Below are positions 24,863-32,668 of a stretch of 64,000 nt of DNA, one piece after another. The position numbers and the translations under genes were made by a program. The stretch is from NCBI GenBank assembly GCA_902493535.1, contig CABUQG010000003.1, positions 1 through 64,000 on the forward strand, read 5' to 3'. The number at the start of each line of letters is the position of its first letter. The first letter of the stretch is position 1. The notes under the pieces were generated by a model. It did not search any database and was not told where the DNA came from. It saw only the letters and a list, made by a program, of their open reading frames with translations. The stretch is from an uncultured Collinsella sp. Its GTDB lineage: Bacteria; Actinomycetota; Coriobacteriia; Coriobacteriales; Coriobacteriaceae.

Positions 24863-25836
24863 TGACGATTCTTGCCGCCGCCGCCGGGTTCGCAGCCGAC
24901 CTTGCCTTCGGCGACCCGCGCTGGCTTACCCATCCCGTTGTCGCCATGGGGCGCGCGATCACGTGGGCCGAAGGCCGCCTGCGGGGCTCATTCCCGCAAA
25001 CGTCCGCGGGCACGCGCGCCGCAGGGCTTGTGCTCGCCGTGGCGCTTCCGCTTGCGTGTGGGCTTTTGACCTTGGGAATCCTGCATCTTTGCGGCATGGT
25101 TCACCCCGGCTTGCGCTTCGTGGCCGAGGCATGGGCGAGCTATCAGATTCTCGCGGCATGCGAGCTGCGCCGCCAGAGCCTGGCCGTGGCCCGCGCGTTC
25201 TCGAAGGGCGGCCTTGTCGCGGCTCGCGAAGCCGTCGGGCTCATCGTGGGACGCGACACGTCTGTTCTCGACGAGCAGGGCGTTGCGCGCGCCGCCGTGG
25301 AAACGGTGGCGGAGAACGCGAGCGACGGCGTCATCGCGCCGCTTTTCTACCTTATGATCGGGGGTGCGCCCTTGGGCATGGCGTACAAGGCGGTGAACAC
25401 GCTCGACAGCATGGTGGGCTACAAAAACGAGCGCTACATCGACTTCGGCTGCGCCTCGGCGCGCCTCGACGATGCGGTGAACTGGATTCCCTCGCGCTTA
25501 TCGGCCCTGTTCATGATCGCCGTGTGCCCGATCGTCGGGCTCGATGCTCGCGGGGCGGCGCGCATCTGGCGCCGCGACAGGCGTCGCCATGCGAGCCCCA
25601 ACTCGGCGCAGACCGAGTCAGCGTGTGCGGGCGCGCTCGGGCTGCGCCTGGCAGGACCCGCGGTGTATTTCGGCAAGCTCGTTGAGAAACCGACGATAGG
25701 CGACGCGTCCCGTGAAATTGAGTGGAGCGACATCGCCCGGGCGACTAGGCTCATGCTCGCCGCGTCCGTATGCGCGCTCGTCGTCTTCGGTGCCGCACGC
25801 GCGGCGGTCGTGCTCGCCGTGGGGGCGATGGTATGA
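24862..25836 (+). CDS. cbiB: Adenosylcobinamide-phosphate synthase
   Basis: Membrane enzyme attaching aminopropanol or its phosphate to adenosylcobyrate. The 324 residues begin AAAAGFAADLAFGDPRWLTHPVVAMG, and ARAAVETVAENASDGVIAPL and AYKAVNTLDSMVGYKNERY are the family's most conserved parts. Several hydrophobic segments are present. The ATG overlaps the TGA of the previous gene by one base; cobD starts four bases before its end, pairing the synthase with the supplier of its aminopropanol phosphate. Confidence 0.94.
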   Translation: MTILAAAAGFAADLAFGDPRWLTHPVVAMGRAITWAEGRLRGSFPQTSAGTRAAGLVLAVALPLACGLLTLGILHLCGMVHPGLRFVAEAWASYQILAACELRRQSLAVARAFSKGGLVAAREAVGLIVGRDTSVLDEQGVARAAVETVAENASDGVIAPLFYLMIGGAPLGMAYKAVNTLDSMVGYKNERYIDFGCASARLDDAVNWIPSRLSALFMIAVCPIVGLDARGAARIWRRDRRRHASPNSAQTESACAGALGLRLAGPAVYFGKLVEKPTIGDASREIEWSDIARATRLMLAASVCALVVFGAARAAVVLAVGAMV

Positions 25837-27056
25837 GGGAAGACCACGCCGCGTCCCGGGCTGCCGGGGGAATCCTGCGCGCCCGTGCGCATGGGGGTAG
25901 CACGCAATCGCTCGGCATCGCTTGCGAAGGGGGCGCCTCCGACCTCATTGACTTCTCGGTGAACGTGAATCCGGCAGGCCCCTCGCCGCGCGCCGTTGCC
26001 GCAGCTTGCAAGGCGCTTTCTCGAATCGACGCCTACCCCGATAGGGAAAGCCTCGCCCTCGTTCGCGCCCTAGCGCGTGCCCAGGGCATTCCCGAAGATA
26101 CTATCGTCTGCGGCGCGGGCGCGTCCGACATCATTTGGCGGCTCGCCGCGGCGGTGCGCCCGAAACGCATCGTCGTGTGCGCGCCGACGTTCTCTGAATA
26201 TGCGGAGGCGGCATCGTACTACGGCGCATGCGTGCAGGAGTTCCCGCTCTCCGAAGCAGACGACTTCGACGTGCCCGCCTCCTTCGCCCGCGCGATCGAG
26301 GGGCCGGGAGACGTGGCGTATATCTGCAATCCGAACAACCCGACGGGGCGCCTCGTCGACCCCCGCGTGATCGATGCCGCGGCTTGCCGCTGCGAGCAGG
26401 TGGGCGCGCTGCTCGTCGTGGACGAGTGCTTCCTCGGATTTGCGCCCGACGCCCGCGAAAGGAGCGTGGCCGCACGCGCCGCGTGTTCGCACCATGTGGC
26501 CGTGCTCTCCGCGTTCACCAAGCTCTACGGAATGGCAGGGTTGCGGTTGGGGTATCTGATCAGCGGAAACGCCCAACTCATCGAGGGGATTCGCCGGGCG
26601 GGGCAGGCATGGCCCGTCTCGTCGGTCGCCGAGGCCGCGGGCATCGCCGCCCTGGAAGACATCGAATACGTCTCGCGCACGCGCGATGTATTGGCGGGCG
26701 AGCGAGCGTGGCTTTTCCACGAGCTCTCCTCGCTCGGGCTTTCCGTCGTGCCGTCGGATGCGAACTTCCTTTTAGTCCGCACGCCGGCGAAAGACATCCC
26801 CGAGCGCCTATATAAACAGGGGGTTTTGGTCCGCACGTGCGACTCGTTTTCGGTACTGTCCCGTTTCTGGTGCCGCGTCGCGGTGCGCACGCGCAAGGAG
26901 AATGCCCGGCTTGCGATGGCGTTCAGCCGCGCGCTTCGGGCGGAAGGCGCATCAGGCGAAGGCGAACCCGACGAACGGGGCGGCGCTTCTTGCAGCGGCG
27001 CTATGGCGGGCTCGGATGGCCGAGGCTCTGCGAAGGAGGTCGATACCCGTGGGTAG
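25833..27056 (+). CDS. cobD: L-threonine-O-3-phosphate decarboxylase, PLP-dependent
   Basis: Makes aminopropanol phosphate for the nucleotide-loop linker. The 407-residue protein has the histidinol-phosphate-aminotransferase fold: HGGSTQSLGIA then DLIDFSVNVNP (CobD type), YICNPNNPTGRLV and the PLP lysine region SAFTKLYGMAGLRLGY. It is about 40 residues longer than Salmonella CobD because of a Gly/Ser/Glu-rich C-terminal tail. Assignment to CobD over HisC rests on the N-terminal motif and position next to cbiB. ATG 25833 overlaps the cbiB stop; the end overlaps cbiP. Confidence 0.9.
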   Translation: MREDHAASRAAGGILRARAHGGSTQSLGIACEGGASDLIDFSVNVNPAGPSPRAVAAACKALSRIDAYPDRESLALVRALARAQGIPEDTIVCGAGASDIIWRLAAAVRPKRIVVCAPTFSEYAEAASYYGACVQEFPLSEADDFDVPASFARAIEGPGDVAYICNPNNPTGRLVDPRVIDAAACRCEQVGALLVVDECFLGFAPDARERSVAARAACSHHVAVLSAFTKLYGMAGLRLGYLISGNAQLIEGIRRAGQAWPVSSVAEAAGIAALEDIEYVSRTRDVLAGERAWLFHELSSLGLSVVPSDANFLLVRTPAKDIPERLYKQGVLVRTCDSFSVLSRFWCRVAVRTRKENARLAMAFSRALRAEGASGEGEPDERGGASCSGAMAGSDGRGSAKEVDTRG

Positions 27057-28548
27057 GGCGAAGCCCATCATGATCCAGGGCACCATGTCGAACGCGGGGA
27101 AGAGCCTGCTTGCGGCGGGGCTGTGCCGCGTGCTTTCGCAGGACGGCCTGCGCGTTGCTCCCTTCAAGAGCCAGAACATGGCGCTCAACAGCGGTGTCAC
27201 GGCCGACGGGCTCGAGATGGGGCGTGCCCAGATCATGCAGGCCGAGGCGTGCGGCATCGCGCCCGACGTGCGCATGAACCCCATCCTGCTCAAGCCCGAA
27301 AGCGACCACCGAAGCCAGCTCATCGTGGCCGGCAAGGCGCAGGGAGCCTTCGCTGCGAGGGACTACTTCGCGCGAAAGAAGGCGCTCATGCCGCAGATTT
27401 TGGAGGCGTTCGATTCGCTCGCGGAGGAAAACGACGTCATCGTCATCGAGGGCGCCGGCAGCCCCGTCGAAATCAACCTTGCCGAAAACGACATCGTCAA
27501 CATGGGGCTCGCGCGCGCCGTGTCCTCCCCCGTGCTGCTCGCGGGCGACATCGACCCAGGCGGGGTGTTTGCCCAGCTCTACGGCACGGTCGCGCTCTTT
27601 GCGCCCGAGGATCGTGCGCTTTTGCGGGGGCTTGTGGTAAACAAGTTCCGCGGCGATGTGGAAATCCTGCGCCCGGGTTTGGCCCCGCTCGAGAAGATGT
27701 GCGGGGTTCCCGTCGTGGGGGTCGTGCCGTATCTTACGCTCGACCTGGACGACGAGGACTCGCTCGCGCCGCGCCTATTTGCCCGCGAGGCGCGCGGCGT
27801 CATCGACGTCGCCGTCGTGCGCCTTCCGCATCTGTCGAACTTCACCGACTTCGACCCGCTTTCGCGCGTGCCCGGCGTGGGCGTGCGCTACGTTTCCTCG
27901 ACGACCGATCTGGGCCGACCCGACCTGGTGGTGCTTCCCGGCTCGAAGTCCACGGTCGACGACGCGCGCTGGCTTGCGGCTAGCGGCATCGGAGCCTGTG
28001 TACGCGCGCTTTCGGGCGCGGGCACGCCGGTGCTCGGCATATGCGGAGGCTACCAGCTTTTGGGAGACGAGCTTTCCGACCCGCACGGCAGGGAAGGCGC
28101 TGGCACCGCGCGCGGGCTCGGGCTCATCCCTGCAAGTACGGTGTTCAAGGAGGAAAAGCGCCTCGCCCAGTCGGAGCTGCGCATCACGGGCGCCCAAGGC
28201 GCGTTCTCGGTGTGGAACGGCATGACGGCGCGCGGGTACGAGATTCACGACGGCGAAACGACCGTCTCCTGCGCCCCTGCGGGCACGATTGGCGGCAAAC
28301 CAGAAGGCGCGGCCTGCGGAAACGTGTTCGGAACCTATCTCCACGGCCTGTTCGACGAACCGGGGGTGGCACTCGCCCTCGCGCGCTCGCTCGCGCGCAT
28401 GCGCGGCCTGCCCGAGAGCGTCGTGGGTGCTGAGGGCGCGGTGTCCGCGGCCGATCACCGTGCGCGCGAGTTCGACCGCCTGGCCGACTCCGTGCGCGGG
28501 GCGCTCGACATGGAGTATGTCTACCGCATTATCGAGGAGGGCGTATGA
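27049..28548 (+). CDS. cbiP: Cobyric acid synthase
   Basis: Amidates positions b, d, e and g of adenosylcobyrinate a,c-diamide. The 499 residues carry GTMSNAGKS (11-19), PFKSQNMALNS, the synthetase core (VVVNKFRGD), VVLPGSKSTVDD and the glutaminase nucleophile C332 in GICGGYQLLG, plus GTYLHGLFD. The GTG at 27049 is eight bases after AAGGAGG (27034-27040) and overlaps cobD; the earlier in-frame ATG at 26902 lies in cobD. Confidence 0.95.
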   Translation: MGRAKPIMIQGTMSNAGKSLLAAGLCRVLSQDGLRVAPFKSQNMALNSGVTADGLEMGRAQIMQAEACGIAPDVRMNPILLKPESDHRSQLIVAGKAQGAFAARDYFARKKALMPQILEAFDSLAEENDVIVIEGAGSPVEINLAENDIVNMGLARAVSSPVLLAGDIDPGGVFAQLYGTVALFAPEDRALLRGLVVNKFRGDVEILRPGLAPLEKMCGVPVVGVVPYLTLDLDDEDSLAPRLFAREARGVIDVAVVRLPHLSNFTDFDPLSRVPGVGVRYVSSTTDLGRPDLVVLPGSKSTVDDARWLAASGIGACVRALSGAGTPVLGICGGYQLLGDELSDPHGREGAGTARGLGLIPASTVFKEEKRLAQSELRITGAQGAFSVWNGMTARGYEIHDGETTVSCAPAGTIGGKPEGAACGNVFGTYLHGLFDEPGVALALARSLARMRGLPESVVGAEGAVSAADHRAREFDRLADSVRGALDMEYVYRIIEEGV

Positions 28549-29060
28549 TCCACGTGTATCATGGCGACGGCAAAGGCAAGACCACGGCGGCGATGGGGCT
28601 CGCCCTTCGCATGCTCGCCGCAGGCCGCCGCGTCGTCGTTGTGCAGTTCCTGAAAGACGGCGAAAGCGGGGAGGCGCGCCTGCTCGCCGAGCATTTCGGC
28701 GTGCCCGTGTTCGCGGGGAAGGCGTCGGACAAGTTTACCTGGTCCATGACGTCGGAAGAACTTGCCGCGACGCGCGAGTTGCACGATGGGAACCTCGCTT
28801 CCGCGCTCGCCGAGCTCGAGGGCGCGCAGGAGGGGCTGCTCGTGCTCGACGAGGCGCTCGACGCGCTTTCGAAGGGGCTTGTCGACGAGGGGCTCGTGGA
28901 CCGCGCGCTCGATATGTCCGCGCGCGGCGTCGAAGTAGCGCTCACCGGGCGCGCGCCTTCCCGCAAGATCGTGGAGAAGGCCGACTACATAACCGAGATG
29001 CGGTGCGAGAAACACCCCTACGAGCAGGGGATATGTGCAAGGGAAGGAGTGGAGTACTAG
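28545..29060 (+). CDS. cobO: Cob(I)yrinic acid a,c-diamide adenosyltransferase
   Basis: Adds the 5'-deoxyadenosyl upper ligand from ATP. The 171-residue protein has the CobA/CobO/BtuR P-loop GDGKGKTT (7-14), VVVVQFLKDG, LLVLDEALDAL and VALTGRAP; the ending TEMRCEKHPYEQGI matches the family. ATG 28545 overlaps the cbiP TGA in an ATGA. cbiC starts directly after its stop. Confidence 0.93.
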   Translation: MIHVYHGDGKGKTTAAMGLALRMLAAGRRVVVVQFLKDGESGEARLLAEHFGVPVFAGKASDKFTWSMTSEELAATRELHDGNLASALAELEGAQEGLLVLDEALDALSKGLVDEGLVDRALDMSARGVEVALTGRAPSRKIVEKADYITEMRCEKHPYEQGICAREGVEY

Positions 29061-29702
29061 ATGGATTCCAAGGAGATGGCGCCCGGCGACATCGAGCGGC
29101 GCAGCTTTGAAATCATCACCGAAGAGCTCGGCGGCCGCACGTTCCCGCCGCTCGAAGAGCCCGTCGTGAAGCGCGTCATCCACACCACTGCCGACTTCTC
29201 GTACGCCGATTCCCTCGTGTTCACCCATGACGCCGCGCACTGTGCGCTCGACGCACTGCGCGCAGGGGCCACGGTGCTCACCGACACGAACATGGCGCTC
29301 GCAGGCATAAGCAAGCCCGCGCTCGCGAAGATCGGCTGCCAGGCCGTGTGCTATATGGCCGACCCGGATGTCGCCGCAACGGCGCGCGCCGCGGGCACGA
29401 CTCGCGCCGTTGCGAGCATGGACAAAGCTTGCGGCATCGAGGGTCCGCTCATCGTGGCCGTCGGCAACGCTCCCACAGCACTTCTGCGCCTCGCCGAGCT
29501 CATGGACGCGGAGAAGATCTCGCCCGCGCTCGTCGTTGGGGTGCCGGTTGGGTTTGTGAACGTGGTCGAGGCGAAAGAGGAGCTACTCGCGCGACGCGTG
29601 CCGGCCATCGTCGCGAGGGGTCGCAAGGGCGGCTCGACCGTGGCGGCCGCCATTATGAACGCGCTGCTCTACGAGATCACGCGCCCAGGCGGCCCGAAGT
29701 GA
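29061..29702 (+). CDS. cbiC: Cobalt-precorrin-8 methylmutase
   Basis: Moves the methyl group from C11 to C12 to give cobyrinate. The 213-residue protein has IERRSFEII, VVKRVIHTTADF with the catalytic H41, VLTDTNMALAGI and VGNAPTALLRL, all CbiC hallmarks. Its ATG immediately follows the cobO stop and its TGA overlaps the cbiJ GTG. Confidence 0.95.
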   Translation: MDSKEMAPGDIERRSFEIITEELGGRTFPPLEEPVVKRVIHTTADFSYADSLVFTHDAAHCALDALRAGATVLTDTNMALAGISKPALAKIGCQAVCYMADPDVAATARAAGTTRAVASMDKACGIEGPLIVAVGNAPTALLRLAELMDAEKISPALVVGVPVGFVNVVEAKEELLARRVPAIVARGRKGGSTVAAAIMNALLYEITRPGGPK

Positions 29703-30472
29703 CGGCGCCCGCATCCGCGCCGCCGCTGCGCATCTTCGCCGGCACCACCGAGGGCCGCCTTCTGTGCGAATGGGCGAGCGGGGCGGGCATCCCCGCCCGT
29801 GCCTACGCGGCAACCGAGTACGGAGGCGAGCTTTTGGGCGAGCTTCCGGGCATCGAGGTGCATGCGGGCAGGCTCGACGAGGCCGACATGGAGCGCGAGC
29901 TTTTCGGCGCGCGCATCGTCGTCGACGCCACGCATCCCTTCGCTACGCTCGCAAGCGGCAACATCCGGGCCGCTTCGCTCGCCGTGGGTGCACGATGCCT
30001 GCGCCTTGCGCGCCCGGGTGAGGCGCTACCCAAAGGCGTCGTGTCGGTCGCGTCGATCGCCTGCGCGGCGCGCTTTCTCTCCGAGAACCCGGGTCGCGCG
30101 CTTCTCACGACGGGGAGCAAGGAGCTTGCTCCCTACACGCGCGTCGCCGATTTCGCGGAGCGCTTCTTCGTGCGTGTTCTCCCGCTGCCCGGTGCTATAA
30201 CGAAGTGCATCGACGCGGGGTTTTCGCCGTCGCACGTCATCGGCATGCAGGGGCCCTTCACCCGCGAGCTCAACGAGGCGATGCTTCGGCAGGTGGGCGC
30301 CCAGTGGCTTGTGACCAAGGACTCGGGAACCGTAGGTGGCACGGCCGAGAAGATCGCCTCCGCGCGCGACGTGGGAGCGCGCTGTATCGTGGTCGCCCGT
30401 CCCGCCGAGGGAGGCGGGGGCCTTTCGCTTCGGGAAGTGGAAGACGCGCTCTTACGGGAGTTCGCGCGCTAG
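29699..30472 (+). CDS. cbiJ: Cobalt-precorrin-6A reductase
   Basis: NADH- or NADPH-dependent reduction of the corrin ring. The 257-residue product starts IFAGTTEGRLLCEWA, then VDATHPFATLASGNI, TTGSKELAPYTRV and a closing LVTKDSGTVGGTAEKI, which is the CbiJ/CobK signature. The GTG at 29699 overlaps the cbiC stop. It is the last gene of the plus-strand operon; insertion-sequence debris follows within ten bases. Confidence 0.94.
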   Translation: MTAPASAPPLRIFAGTTEGRLLCEWASGAGIPARAYAATEYGGELLGELPGIEVHAGRLDEADMERELFGARIVVDATHPFATLASGNIRAASLAVGARCLRLARPGEALPKGVVSVASIACAARFLSENPGRALLTTGSKELAPYTRVADFAERFFVRVLPLPGAITKCIDAGFSPSHVIGMQGPFTRELNEAMLRQVGAQWLVTKDSGTVGGTAEKIASARDVGARCIVVARPAEGGGGLSLREVEDALLREFAR

Positions 30473-30479
30473 GCGCTCG

Positions 30480-30600
30480 CCGCGCCTGCGTGCCCTCCCG
30501 CCCGCGAGGAGAAGCGCCTTGAGCAAGCTCGACCCGTACAAGCCCGTCATCCGCCAATAGCTCGAGGACGAAGCCCGGAACTGGCGAAAACAGCCCTTCA
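30480..30600 (+). pseudogene. IS21-type transposase (istA) fragment
   Basis: One frame reads ALPPARR, SKLDPYKPVIRQ, a TAG where IstA has tryptophan, then LEDEARNWRKQ. This fits the part of IS21-family IstA that follows its helix-turn-helix. About 40 codons remain; it ends where the 67-bp palindromic repeat begins. A TTG at 30519 with GAGGAG upstream could still start a 13-residue peptide, but that is probably chance. It marks the right edge of the island. Confidence 0.6.
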
Positions 30601-30603
30601 ATA

Positions 30604-30670
30604 AGTTGCGGTGAAATAGTGTCTGTTTTTGCTGCTAGATAGCATATTCAGTCCCTAATTCACCGCAACT
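30604..30670. repeat. 67-bp palindromic repeat, family 2, copy A
   Basis: Arms AAGTTGCGGTGAA and TTCACCGCAACTT (13 bp perfect, 30603-30615 and 30659-30671). The inverted complement of the element at 46799-46865 has the same length and aligns across the interior. Located just beyond the stop of the macB-type permease and the IS21 fragment. It may act as a bidirectional terminator or be a REP-like mobile repeat. Confidence 0.75.
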
Positions 30671-30683
30671 TGTTGGTGTTGGC

Positions 30684-31898
30684 TTACTGGTAGCGTAGGC
30701 ACTCGACGGGGTCGAGCTTTGCCGCGCGGCGAGCGGGGTAGAAGCCAAAGATTACGCCGATGCCGACCGATACGGCAAACGCGATCAACACTGTCGTAAT
30801 GGAGAAGCTTGGCGTGATCGTCCCGGTGGCTCCAAACTCGCTCATGATGCCCGAGCTTGCGGCAAAGAACGTGAGTCCCCAGGCCAGCAGATAGCCAATC
30901 AGGACACCCAACAGTCCGCCGGTGACGCACAGCGCCGAGGACTCGGCCAAAAACTGGGCGGTGATATCGCGACGACTGGCGCCCAGAGCGCGGCGGATGC
31001 CGATCTCGCGGATGCGCTCAGTCACGTTGGTGAGCATCATGTTCATAATGCCGATACCGCCGACAAGCAGCGAGATGCTGGCGACAGCACCCATGATGAG
31101 TGAGAACGCGCCCATAAAGGAGTTGAGCGCATCGATGGCGCTTTTCATGGAGGTCGCCGATACGCTGTCGTACTCATCATCCTCCGCGATGCCCTTCATC
31201 GCGCGCACCTTGGACTCGATGGTCTTGCAGAGTTCATCCATGTCCGTGCCCTCGGCGGCAAGTGCCGTCACGCTGGGGAATGAAGGATTCTCGTCGCCAA
31301 ACAGCCCGGAGATGGTTTCGCGTGGCATATACAGCGTGAGCGAGCCCATGGAGTCGCTGCCGCCGTCGATAACGCCGACAATCTGTACCTCGCCGTTGGA
31401 GACCTTAATAGTCTTGCCTACCGCGTCCTGTTCGTTGCCGTAAAGCTGATCGGCGCCGCCGCGGCTGATGAGCGCCACGCGCGAGCCTGATTGGGATTCG
31501 GCCTGGGAATAGGTGCGCCCCGCAACGAGCTTGCTGGCCCCCACGGCGTCGAGCATGTTGCTATCGACACCCTGTGCCATGACGGTATAGCTTTTATCGC
31601 CGGTCTTGTACTCGGTATACGCGCTGTCGACAATGCCGATCTGCTCAATCTGCGGCACCAGTTTTTGAAGCTTCTCGATGTCCGACTCGGTGAGTTCTTG
31701 CGACGAATAGATTTGCACCATACGAGCTGCGTTGAGGCCCAGGCTGTTGACCAGGCTGTTTTGGATGCCGCCGATGAGCGAAGTCATGGCGATAACCGAG
31801 GCGATGCCGATGACAATGCCCAGGATGGTGAGCAGGCTGCGCCCCTTGTTGGCCTCGAGCGAGTGAAGGGCTTCCTGGATGAGATCGCGGGCGCTCAT
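30684..31898 (-). CDS. MacB/FtsX-type ABC transporter permease
   Basis: A 404-residue permease: one N-terminal membrane segment (LLTILGIVIGIASVIAM), a large extracellular MacB periplasmic-core domain (about 45-260), then three membrane segments. The C-terminal FtsX domain holds IREIGIRRALGASRRDI. Such permeases, with an ATPase and an adaptor, export peptides, macrolides or lipids or sense envelope stress. The first four bases overlap the end of the ATPase gene. The substrate is unknown. Confidence 0.9.
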   Translation of the reverse strand: MSARDLIQEALHSLEANKGRSLLTILGIVIGIASVIAMTSLIGGIQNSLVNSLGLNAARMVQIYSSQELTESDIEKLQKLVPQIEQIGIVDSAYTEYKTGDKSYTVMAQGVDSNMLDAVGASKLVAGRTYSQAESQSGSRVALISRGGADQLYGNEQDAVGKTIKVSNGEVQIVGVIDGGSDSMGSLTLYMPRETISGLFGDENPSFPSVTALAAEGTDMDELCKTIESKVRAMKGIAEDDEYDSVSATSMKSAIDALNSFMGAFSLIMGAVASISLLVGGIGIMNMMLTNVTERIREIGIRRALGASRRDITAQFLAESSALCVTGGLLGVLIGYLLAWGLTFFAASSGIMSEFGATGTITPSFSITTVLIAFAVSVGIGVIFGFYPARRAAKLDPVECLRYQ

Positions 31899-32668
31899 GC
31901 CACCACTCCTTTCGGCGGGTTGGCGGAGGCGGAAATCATGGGAAGGCTATCTACGGCGCTGCGCAGGGTCCGCGGTGCATGTGGAATATACGCGCCGTCG
32001 TGAATGCGACCGTCGCGGATGGTCACGGCACGGTCTGCCTCAGCGGCGATGCCGGGGTCGTGTGTGATGAGCACGATGGTTTTGCCGCGCTCCTGAAGTC
32101 TATGGAAGGTCTCCATTACAAGCGCTCCAGTGGCAGAGTCCAGGTTTCCCGTTGGCTCATCGGCCAGGATGATGGGCGGGTCATTAACGAGGGCGCGCGC
32201 GATGGCGACACGCTGCATCTGGCCGCCCGAGAGCTCGGATATGCGGTGGTCCCAGTGGTCAACGGGCAGCGTGACAGCCTGCAGCGCGTGCACGGCGCGC
32301 AGTTCGCGCTGGCTACGGGGCACATTGGTGTAGGCCAGCGGCAGCATGACGTTTTCGATAACCGATAGGCGCGGCAGCAGGTTGAAGCTCTGAAAGACAA
32401 AGCCAATGCTCAGGGCGCGAACTTCGGTGAGCTCGTCATCATCGAGCTCGGCCACGTTGATCCCTTGCAGGTAGTAGTCGCCCGCCGTCGGCTTATCCAG
32501 GCAGCCCAGGATGTTCATGAGCGTTGACTTACCCGAGCCCGAAGGGCCGGTAATAGCGACGAATTCGCCGGGATTTACTGCCAGGCTCACGTTGTGCAGG
32601 ATGTGGGCGCACCCCGCCTCGCTCTCAAAGATGCGGTGCACGTTGCGGATGTCGATAACGGGACGCAT
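31895..32668 (-). CDS. MacB/LolD-type ABC transporter ATP-binding protein
   Basis: A 257-residue ATPase with Walker A GPSGSGKST, the Q-loop VFQSFNLLPRLS, signature ELSGGQMQRVAIARAL, Walker B IILADEPTGNLDS and switch LITHD, as in MacB and LolD subunits. A short C-terminal tail of about 35 residues follows the domain. It shares one base with the adaptor stop and four with the permease start, so the three genes form one operon. Confidence 0.93.
   Translation of the reverse strand: MRPVIDIRNVHRIFESEAGCAHILHNVSLAVNPGEFVAITGPSGSGKSTLMNILGCLDKPTAGDYYLQGINVAELDDDELTEVRALSIGFVFQSFNLLPRLSVIENVMLPLAYTNVPRSQRELRAVHALQAVTLPVDHWDHRISELSGGQMQRVAIARALVNDPPIILADEPTGNLDSATGALVMETFHRLQERGKTIVLITHDPGIAAEADRAVTIRDGRIHDGAYIPHAPRTLRSAVDSLPMISASANPPKGVVA

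Larger units (their letters stand above)
8526..30600. other. Putative acquired cobalamin-synthesis and uptake island
   Basis: This stretch is visibly more GC-rich than its flanks, with codons ending in G or C almost throughout and many GCG/CGC codons. It holds only B12-related genes and their importer, and is bounded by an IS3-type transposase fragment on the left and an IS21-type fragment on the right. Genes on both sides (tetR; macB-type permease) have ordinary composition. Horizontal acquisition by transposition or recombination is inferred, possibly from another coriobacterium. No direct repeats marking exact ends were found by eye. Confidence 0.6.

Noticed and set aside
30519..30560. Short peptide from TTG with GAGGAG upstream
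   Set aside because: It is the middle of an IstA-like sequence interrupted by a stop; the ribosome-site match is more easily explained as chance within a pseudogene.
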